Source: JAZDFC01 sp043808235
GTDB taxonomy: Bacteria > Bacteroidota > Ignavibacteria > Ignavibacteriales > Melioribacteraceae
DNA length: 64,000 nt
Direction of reading: 5' to 3'
Assembly (NCBI GenBank): GCA_043808235.1
Contig: JAZDFC010000037.1
Span: 13,734-77,733, forward strand
Positions 17,767 through 24,024 of the stretch are shown here, in pieces. How positions within the stretch are numbered: the first letter of the stretch is position 1; each line of letters starts with the position of its first letter. A program made the position numbers and the translations under genes. The notes under the pieces are model-generated. The model made no database searches. It saw nothing but the letters and a program-made list of their open reading frames with translations, and was not told where the DNA came from.

Positions 17767-17896
17767 CTCATCTTTCCCGGAATAAAATATTCGGGCAGGA
17801 TGTAGCACCTCTCTCAAAACAATCCACCTTTGGTGAACATGAATGAGCGGTTGCTAAGGTTTCGCAGGGCCTGTTCCCTCAACCTTTCTTGATAAG
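17767..17896 (-). ncRNA. SAM-I (S-box) riboswitch
   Basis: On the minus strand the conserved S-box blocks appear in order: CTTATCAAGA (5' P1 strand and kink-turn), GAGGGA, GGCCCTGCGAAACC, GCAACC, AGGTGCTACATCC, then GGAAAGATGAG closing P1. These match the SAM-I aptamer consensus closely. Placed before metY with a downstream intrinsic terminator (17716-17751), it should stop transcription when S-adenosylmethionine binds. Confidence 0.95.
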
Positions 17897-17915
17897 TTAT
17901 TTATTCTAAAGAACA

Positions 17916-17949
17916 TATAAAAAAGCCCTTCGCTTTTAGGAAGGGCTTT
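17916..17949 (-). terminator. Intrinsic terminator upstream of the SAM riboswitch
   Basis: A perfect 10-bp stem: AAAGCCCTTC and GAAGGGCTTT around an 8-nt loop (17922-17949), followed on the minus strand by three further T and an AT-rich tail. It lies 21 nt after the Met/Cys-rich mini-ORF and before the riboswitch aptamer. It therefore sits inside the met leader transcript if the promoter at 18079-18108 is used. It could also end the upstream pheA-type transcript. Confidence 0.85.
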
Positions 17950-17970
17950 AGTAAACTTTATAGCTATAGT

Positions 17971-18018
17971 CTACCGCCGCCCAAGTGAATGGCAACGAAT
18001 CATGCACATCTGCATCAT
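17971..18018 (-). CDS. Candidate met leader peptide (15 aa)
   Basis: ORF MMQMCMIRCHSLGRR with TAG stop. Four of the first six codons are Met, and two Cys codons are present. It lies 60 nt downstream of a promoter-like element and just before an intrinsic terminator and the SAM riboswitch of metY. Segments CGCCGC before the ATG (18026-18031) and GCGGCG at its end (about 17975-17980) can pair, bracketing the ORF. No Shine-Dalgarno is visible. The composition and position suggest a Met- or Cys-responsive attenuator, but a 15-codon ORF can occur by chance. Confidence 0.5.
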   Translation of the reverse strand: MMQMCMIRCHSLGRR

Positions 18019-18078
18019 AAATTTTGCGGCGATATTTTTTATTTCTTGTTTCATTCCAATAATTTCAAATCTTGGTTG

Positions 18079-18108
18079 TAAAGGTAAAAAATTTTTCATC
18101 AGTTCAAA
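18079..18108 (-). promoter_or_regulatory. Probable promoter of the met leader and metY
   Basis: In minus-strand order: TTTG (18108-18105), an 18-nt spacer, then TACCTTTA (18086-18079), one mismatch from the TAnnTTTG -7 box. The sequence around it (TTGAAC...TACCTTTA) strongly resembles the ilv promoter in this window. RNA would begin near 18072, downstream of the neighbouring gene's stop at 18133. Confidence 0.6.
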
Positions 18109-18132
18109 TAAAAAAATCTATTCACCGTAAAT

Positions 18133-20178
18133 TTATTTCATTTCCTCCAATTCATCCATCATTTGTTCGAACTGGTTAAATGTCAGAGATTGATCGCCGT
18201 CGCTCATTGCTTTATCCGGGTCAGGATGAAATTCAATCATTATCCCGTGAGCGCCAACAGCCTTTGCTGCTTTCGCCAAAGGGATTACTTTATTTCTATC
18301 TCCAACGGCATGCGACGGATCCACAATTACAGGTAAATGCGTTCGTTCTTTCAACACTACAACGGCGCTTAAATCAAGAGTGTTACGTGTAGCGGTTTCA
18401 AATGTTCGAATTCCTCTTTCACAAAGTATCACTTGTCGATTTCCCTGTGCAAGAATGTATTCCGCGGCATTCAGTAATTCATCGATTGATGACATCATTC
18501 CGCGTTTGAGTAAAATTGGTTTCGTGGTTTTACCAGCTTCCTTCAGTAGTGCGAAGTTCTGCATATTGCGGGCGCCGATTTGAATAATATCAACATGCTT
18601 TGCAACTTCGAACATGTGTTCCGGCGAAAGAACCTCCGTAATCACCGGCATTTGATTCTTCTTGCCTGCAGTAACAAGATAATCAATTCCTTCAAACTCT
18701 AATCCCTGAAAACTGTACGGCGATGTGCGCGGTTTGAAACAACCGCCACGTAATATTTGGGAACCATGCTTTTTCGCAAAAGTTGCGCAAGTAATTATCT
18801 GCTCTTTGGATTCAACAGAACACGGACCCGAAATAACAACAAAGTTGTCGCCGCCGATTTTTATTCCTTTCACAGAAATAATTGTATCGGTTTTTTTGTA
18901 TTGCCTGCTTGCTAATTTATATGCGACTTTTCCTTTTGGAGCTTCGGGAATTTTTTCGCTTTCTTTTTTGCCGGATTCTTTTTTCGATTTGGCTGAACCT
19001 TCCGTTAGTTTTGGCAATGTCTGCGGAATATCCCGTGAAGGGTAGCATCCGAGAATTTTGAAAAACCGTGTATGTTTTCCAAGTTCATCGAGTAGTGATT
19101 TTATTTTCTCATCCTCTATGCTGCCCTCGAAATCGAGATAAAATATTTCTTCCCAGGGATTACCAAGCACCGGGCGGGATTCAAGTTTAGTTAGGTTCAC
19201 ATTAAAATTTCTAAATATTAATAATGACTCTACCAATGAACCCGGTACATGCGAGGTTGACATCACCAACGATGTTTTTGACGGAAGACTCGGATCAACT
19301 TTGATAGGTGTGCGGGCTGCGATTAAAAATCTTGTGAAGTTTTCTGTTTGATTCGCAATTTCTCTTTTTAAGATGTTCACGTTGAACAACTTTGCCGCCT
19401 CTTCGCTAGCAATGGCAGCGAATGTTTTATTGTTTTCTTCGATAATTTTTTTAACCGACATCGCTGTGTCGTCAAAATATTCAATACGAACTTCGGGCAG
19501 GCTTGCAAGGTACTTGCTGCATTGGGCTGCTGCCTGGTAATGAGCGTAGATTTTCTCTATCCGGTTTGGTGAAATATCCGCAATGCCAACAAGACAGTGC
19601 TTCACTTTGAATTTTTCTTCGCCAATAATTGAAAGTGTAGTATGCAAAAGCAAATCGTACACTTCGTTTATACTGCCGGAGGTTGTATTTTCAATAGGAA
19701 GCATTGCAAAATCAGCTTCGCCTTTTTCTACTGAATGAACCACATCTTCAAATCGTTTATGACTAATGAAAACGAGGTTACTTTCATTCTGAATAAAAAA
19801 CTGCTTCGCCGCGAGGTAACTGTATGAACCTTCGATTCCCTGTATAGAAATTTTTAAATGTTTCTTTTCACCATTATCTTCCGACGCAATTCCATGAAGA
19901 TAGCTTTGCTGTATCCGCAATGAGTCGTCAATAATTTCATAAAATAACTTCATTACATACGATGATTCCAAACCAAACTTTTTTCCGGTTTCAATTAATC
20001 GGTTTAATAATTCCGCTTCCCGTTCCTGGTCTCGTATCGGTATATGAATTTCATTTTTGGCTTCAACAATTTTAAAACTGAGCTGGCGTCTTTCCGATAG
20101 CAGTTTAATAATCCCGCCGTCAATCTCGTTTACTTTTTTGCGATAAACAACAAGCTTTTGTTCGTCTTTGTCTTTCAT
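18133..20178 (-). CDS. Chorismate mutase-prephenate dehydratase-DAHP synthase fusion
   Basis: A 681-residue protein joining three activities of aromatic amino acid synthesis. In order: an AroQ-type chorismate mutase helix bundle (about 1-90, with ELLSERRQLSFKI-like and RDQEREAELLNRL segments); prephenate dehydratase (about 105-285, with IEGSYSYLAAKQFF, NTTSGSINEVYDLL and the catalytic NFTRF); an ACT domain (about 300-385) with the phenylalanine-binding motifs GSLV and LESRP; a Lys/Glu/Ser-rich linker (about 400-440); and a C-terminal KDO8PS-like DAHP synthase (GPCSVES, LRGGCFKPRTSPYSFQG, DPSHAVGD). I take ATG 20178, not the frame's upstream limit at 20217, because a promoter box lies at 20207-20214. 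First and last pathway steps on one chain imply shared Phe control. Confidence 0.93.
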   Translation of the reverse strand: MKDKDEQKLVVYRKKVNEIDGGIIKLLSERRQLSFKIVEAKNEIHIPIRDQEREAELLNRLIETGKKFGLESSYVMKLFYEIIDDSLRIQQSYLHGIASEDNGEKKHLKISIQGIEGSYSYLAAKQFFIQNESNLVFISHKRFEDVVHSVEKGEADFAMLPIENTTSGSINEVYDLLLHTTLSIIGEEKFKVKHCLVGIADISPNRIEKIYAHYQAAAQCSKYLASLPEVRIEYFDDTAMSVKKIIEENNKTFAAIASEEAAKLFNVNILKREIANQTENFTRFLIAARTPIKVDPSLPSKTSLVMSTSHVPGSLVESLLIFRNFNVNLTKLESRPVLGNPWEEIFYLDFEGSIEDEKIKSLLDELGKHTRFFKILGCYPSRDIPQTLPKLTEGSAKSKKESGKKESEKIPEAPKGKVAYKLASRQYKKTDTIISVKGIKIGGDNFVVISGPCSVESKEQIITCATFAKKHGSQILRGGCFKPRTSPYSFQGLEFEGIDYLVTAGKKNQMPVITEVLSPEHMFEVAKHVDIIQIGARNMQNFALLKEAGKTTKPILLKRGMMSSIDELLNAAEYILAQGNRQVILCERGIRTFETATRNTLDLSAVVVLKERTHLPVIVDPSHAVGDRNKVIPLAKAAKAVGAHGIMIEFHPDPDKAMSDGDQSLTFNQFEQMMDELEEMK

Positions 20179-20206
20179 TGAATTTCCACTTTTCAATTTT
20201 GGATGG

Positions 20207-20214
20207 CAAAGGTA
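20207..20214 (-). promoter_or_regulatory. -7 box of the chorismate mutase fusion gene
   Basis: TACCTTTG on the minus strand, a perfect TAnnTTTG box, 29 nt upstream of ATG 20178. A T-rich stretch with a GTTT element lies about 20 nt further up as a weak -33 region. The resulting 5' leader is only about 20 nt, too short for an attenuator. Confidence 0.6.
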
Positions 20215-20297
20215 CAAAAAAAAATAGTGAAACTACATAGAGTAGGATTAGAAGGAATTTAATGTTTCATTCACGATAATGAATAAAACAAAACCCG

Positions 20298-20365
20298 GCC
20301 ACTAATTTCACGAATTTGCACGAATTATTTAGAAGCGCTTAGTGACAATTTGTGAAATTAGTGGC
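20298..20365. repeat. Long intergenic palindrome (GCCACTAATTTCAC family)
   Basis: Perfect 14-bp arms GCCACTAATTTCAC (20298-20311) and GTGAAATTAGTGGC (20352-20365), extended by AATT on each side of a central loop. The phrase is familiar as a dispersed intergenic repeat in related genomes. Confidence 0.75.
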
Positions 20366-20747
20366 TAAATGTTTTTATTCATGACTCTCGTTGTAGTTTT
20401 CAATTTTTCTTTTTTGGTTGCTTCAGCATCGGTAAACAGTTCCAAGATTGTGATGTTCATTGTAGAATCAAAAACTTAGCAATTGATAAATAAGAATCGT
20501 GACGTCAAAATGAGAAGCTTAAAAATAGACTGATAGCCATTCTGAAATTCATTTGACATTATTAGAGAATATAAATATTTTGTGACAAGATATAAATATC
20601 CTATTCTAACATAGATTTTGATTTTATGATTATTTCTGTATTTATATATATATCATTTCGATACCCCAAAAGAGGAATTGAATATCTGATTTTGATTAAT
20701 TAACAGAATTCACTAATTCAATCCGTCATCTTATTAATGAGGTTGAA
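20366..20747. other. Gene-free upstream region of the electron-transfer cluster
   Basis: About 380 AT-rich bases before the first gene of the cluster. I found no ORF of note, no sigma-54 -24/-12 element, no perfect TAnnTTTG box and no clear FNR/CRP half-site pair. The promoter of the 20.7-kb transcription unit must be here but is not recognisable by eye. Confidence 0.5.
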
Positions 20748-21647
20748 ATGAAAAATCAAAGCAGGAGGGATTTTTTCAAAACAACCGGCTTACTAACAGC
20801 CGGACTCGTTGGTCTTTCATCCGAATCCAAAGCGGGTTCCGAAATGGCATTGTCTAAAGACCGGATGGGTGTGCTTGTTGATACTACTGTTTGTATCGGC
20901 TGCCGTAAATGTGAGTGGGCATGTAAAAATGCTCACCAACTGCCTGCAGGTGATATTAGTGATTACGAAAACAGAGCAGTATTCGAAAAGAGAAGAAGAC
21001 CCGACCACACTGCGTTAACAGTTGTTAACGAGTATCCGAATCCTGAAAAACCACAACTTCCAATAAATGTGAAAGTTCAATGCATGCACTGCGATAGACC
21101 TGCATGTGTTTCGGCATGTATAGTCGGCGCCTTTTCAAAAATGGAAAACGGCTCGGTTGTATGGGATACGGATAAATGCATCGGCTGCAGATACTGCATG
21201 GTTGCATGTCCGTTTCAGGTGCCGGCGTTCGATTACGACAAAGCATTAAAACCTGATATTTCAAAATGTGATTTTTGCTTTGATCGGACAAAGCAAGGTT
21301 TGCTTCCAGCTTGCGTTCAGATTTGTCCTGTTGAAGCGCTGACTTATGGAAAACGTTCCGACCTGATACAAATTGCATATAAAAGAATTGAAAATTATCC
21401 TGACCGATATATAAATCATTTATTCGGTGAAACCGAAGTTGGCGGCACAAGCTGGATGTACATGGCTAATAAGGATTTTGCAAAACTCGATTTTCCAAAA
21501 CTTGGTGAAAGTCCCGCACCCGGTGTTTCCGAATCTATCCAGCATGGAATATTTGCTTACTTCGTCCCACCACTTGCTTTTTATGCACTGATCGGTGGTA
21601 TAATGTGGTTGACAAAAAAGAAAGATAATTCCGGGGAGGAAAACTAA
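20748..21647 (+). CDS. Tat-exported four-cluster ferredoxin subunit (HybA/DmsB-like) with C-terminal membrane anchor
   Basis: Periplasmic iron-sulfur electron-transfer subunit, 299 residues. The N-terminus has a twin-arginine signal (QSRRDFFKTTGLLTAG). Four cysteine groups follow: CIGCRKCEWACKNAH, CMHCDRPACVSAC, CIGCRYCMVACPF and CDFCFDRTKQGLLPACVQIC, as in HybA/DmsB/NrfC proteins carrying four [4Fe-4S] clusters. A single hydrophobic segment near the end (YFVPPLAFYALIGGIMWL) anchors it, as in HybA. It overlaps the next gene by one base (TAATG), so the NrfD-like subunit is its partner. No catalytic molybdopterin or NiFe subunit is nearby, so it probably links the quinone pool to the multiheme cytochrome encoded two genes on. 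Confidence 0.9.
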   Translation: MKNQSRRDFFKTTGLLTAGLVGLSSESKAGSEMALSKDRMGVLVDTTVCIGCRKCEWACKNAHQLPAGDISDYENRAVFEKRRRPDHTALTVVNEYPNPEKPQLPINVKVQCMHCDRPACVSACIVGAFSKMENGSVVWDTDKCIGCRYCMVACPFQVPAFDYDKALKPDISKCDFCFDRTKQGLLPACVQICPVEALTYGKRSDLIQIAYKRIENYPDRYINHLFGETEVGGTSWMYMANKDFAKLDFPKLGESPAPGVSESIQHGIFAYFVPPLAFYALIGGIMWLTKKKDNSGEEN

Positions 21648-22891
21648 TGGAAGAATTAATGAAACCCATCCCGGTTCAAAAAAAATTTTTTACTCCCGGC
21701 GTCATTTTTTTATGTCTTCTTGCATTAAACGGACTAGCATTTTTAGGCGGAAGATTTCTATTTGGTATCGGGACAGTCACAAATCTAAGTAACCAGTTCC
21801 CGTGGGGAATTTGGATTGGACTCGATGTTGCAGCAGGTGTTGCTCTTGCAGCAGGTGGATTTACTTCGGCTGCACTCGGGCATGTTATGCATAAGCACGA
21901 ATATGAAGTAATCATTCGACCTGCTTTATTGACAGCATTACTCGGATACACTTTCGTAGCATTAAGTGTAGTTAGCGATATCGGCAGATGGTATTATATC
22001 TGGCATCCGTTGATTATGTGGAATGGCAATTCGGCGCTGTTCGAAGTTGGCATTTGTGTTATGTTTTATCTTACCGTTTTATATATCGAGTTTCTTCCCA
22101 TTGTTACCGAACGTTTTATAGGAAATGTAAAATTACCCGGATTACTCTCGAAATTAAATAAACCCGTTGACGGGATGCTGCGGATACTTGGCAAGGGACT
22201 GAACAAAACGATTTTCATTTTTATAATTATGGGTGTTGTACTTTCATGTTTGCATCAATCTTCGCTTGGCACGCTCATGATTATCGCTGGACCGAAGATG
22301 CATCCACTCTGGCAAACGCCGGTGCTGCCGTTATTATTTCTTTTATCTGCAATCTCAGTCGGTTTCCCGATGGTGATAATGGAATCTCTTGCTGCATCGC
22401 GTTCATTCGGAATGAAACCGGAGATGGAGGTTCTTTCGAAACTTTCGAGATATGTTGGACCGCTGCTAGGGATTTACCTCGCATTCAAAATCGGTGATAT
22501 GTTCATCCGCGAAACATTTGTTTATCTAACTCATTTCACAAAAGATAGTGTAATGTTCACAATTGAATTAGTGATTGGAGTGATTGTTCCGCTCCGTATG
22601 TTTCTTTCCGAAGCAGTAAGAAAATCTCCACTCGGGTTATTTATCGCATCGATGCTGGTAATATTTGGCGTTCTATTAAATAGATTTAACAATTTTGTTA
22701 CCGCCTACAATCCGCCTTACGCAGATCAATCATATTTCCCGTCAATCGGGGAGATATCGGTTACAGTTGGATTCATAGCATTGGAAATCTTAATCTATCG
22801 CGTTATGGTGATGATTTTCCCCGTAATCAGCGTGCCTGCTAAAAAATTGTTTCTCAAAACGAAATATGCAATTAGAGGAACTGCGGAATGA
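21647..22891 (+). CDS. NrfD/HybB-family integral membrane subunit
   Basis: A 414-residue polytopic membrane protein of the HybB/NrfD (polysulfide reductase membrane subunit) family, which exchanges electrons with quinone and hands them to the ferredoxin subunit. About ten hydrophobic segments are visible. The N-terminal part (FPWGIWIGLDVAAGVALAAGG) and the segment SVVSDIGRWYYIWHP match HybB-type members. It overlaps the ferredoxin gene by one base and the following 13-heme cytochrome by 4 bases (ATGA), forming a tight three-gene module like the membrane core of Hmc complexes. Confidence 0.9.
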   Translation: MEELMKPIPVQKKFFTPGVIFLCLLALNGLAFLGGRFLFGIGTVTNLSNQFPWGIWIGLDVAAGVALAAGGFTSAALGHVMHKHEYEVIIRPALLTALLGYTFVALSVVSDIGRWYYIWHPLIMWNGNSALFEVGICVMFYLTVLYIEFLPIVTERFIGNVKLPGLLSKLNKPVDGMLRILGKGLNKTIFIFIIMGVVLSCLHQSSLGTLMIIAGPKMHPLWQTPVLPLLFLLSAISVGFPMVIMESLAASRSFGMKPEMEVLSKLSRYVGPLLGIYLAFKIGDMFIRETFVYLTHFTKDSVMFTIELVIGVIVPLRMFLSEAVRKSPLGLFIASMLVIFGVLLNRFNNFVTAYNPPYADQSYFPSIGEISVTVGFIALEILIYRVMVMIFPVISVPAKKLFLKTKYAIRGTAE

Positions 22892-24003
22892 AAAAGACAT
22901 TATTCTTAGTTATTATCTTTGGATTATACGGACTCACATTTGCTCAGAGCCATTCAAAATTAAACTTAGATTGCAAAACCTGTCATGAATGCGATACTCC
23001 GACGAAAACAAATCCGTGTCTTATAGCATGCCCAAGAACCGATATGGTAACAATTCATAACAAACCCGAAGAAGGACCGGCAAAAATTGTAATGAATTAT
23101 TTTCTCGGCGTTGAAAACATTTATGAGCCTGTGACTTTTTCACATTTCCTTCATGCCGAGATGGCAGGTATTTCCGGCGGATGTAAAACTTGTCATCATT
23201 TCAATAATACAGGTAATATTTTAAAATGTGTTGATTGCCATGAAGTTACAAGAGCACGCAACGACATTTCGAAACCGGATTTGAAGGGCGCTCTTCACAG
23301 ACAATGTATTGACTGCCATAGAGAATGGAGCGGGAACGCAGAGTGCGGTTCGTGCCATGCAACAAATTCCGATAAAAAGACCAAAGTGAAATCCGGAACT
23401 GATAAAACGGCAAAAGTACATCCGGAAATTGTTGAACCCAATCGTTTAGTGTTCGAAACAAATTACAAGGAAGGAAAAATCGTAACCTTCTATCATAACG
23501 AACATACAGATGTTTACGGAATAGAATGCGGCAGCTGCCACAAAAATGAAAGTTGCGCCAAATGCCACGACAAAACCGGTCATTTTACAAAAACAAAAAA
23601 AGATGCTAATCAGAAACATAAGCCGTGCGCTTCATGCCATAATGTTCAAAAGAATTGCAATTTCTGCCACAGTTCGGAAATTAAAGCTCCGTTTAACCAT
23701 TATTCAAATACCGGCTTTGATATAGGCGAATACCATGGAAGGTTGAGCTGTAATAAATGCCACAAGCAAGCAAATAATTTTAAGGGACTTAGCAGTAACT
23801 GCAATGTTTGTCACTCCGCATGGAATAGTACGAATTTTAAACATGAGAAGACCGGAATTATACTGGATGAAATTCACATCGAAAATGATTGTGAAGACTG
23901 CCACATTGATAGAAATTTTAAGGCTAAGCCATCTTGCGAAAATTGCCACGGTGATGATATTAAATACCCGGCTTCGGTGCCCGGCAAAAAGATTCGAAAA
24001 TAA
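22888..24003 (+). CDS. 13-heme c-type cytochrome (Hmc/class III-like)
   Basis: A secreted 371-residue protein with a signal peptide (KKTLFLVIIFGLYGLTFAQ) and 13 CXXCH motifs by direct count. The N-terminal CKTCHECDTPTKTNPC...CPR pattern is an unusual Cys-rich cap. Heme spacing with FSHFLHAEM before heme 2 and FYHNEHTD before heme 6 follows the class III/Hmc style, in which upstream His residues serve as second axial ligands. Coupling to the ferredoxin and NrfD-like genes makes it the likely periplasmic electron acceptor (or donor) of that membrane complex. Confidence 0.9.
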   Translation: MKKTLFLVIIFGLYGLTFAQSHSKLNLDCKTCHECDTPTKTNPCLIACPRTDMVTIHNKPEEGPAKIVMNYFLGVENIYEPVTFSHFLHAEMAGISGGCKTCHHFNNTGNILKCVDCHEVTRARNDISKPDLKGALHRQCIDCHREWSGNAECGSCHATNSDKKTKVKSGTDKTAKVHPEIVEPNRLVFETNYKEGKIVTFYHNEHTDVYGIECGSCHKNESCAKCHDKTGHFTKTKKDANQKHKPCASCHNVQKNCNFCHSSEIKAPFNHYSNTGFDIGEYHGRLSCNKCHKQANNFKGLSSNCNVCHSAWNSTNFKHEKTGIILDEIHIENDCEDCHIDRNFKAKPSCENCHGDDIKYPASVPGKKIRK

Positions 24004-24024
24004 GTTGAGATAAGCGACAACATT

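Noticed and set aside
17767..18108. First terminator (17916-17949) as simply the end of the chorismate mutase fusion transcript
   Set aside because: Not fully excluded, but a promoter-like element and a Met-rich ORF lie between that gene's stop and the terminator, so it was treated as part of the met leader with reduced confidence.
20366..20747. Sigma-54 or FNR-dependent promoter before the ferredoxin-NrfD operon
   Set aside because: TGGCTAAATG and TTGAT-like words occur, but spacing and second elements do not fit; I could not support a promoter call.
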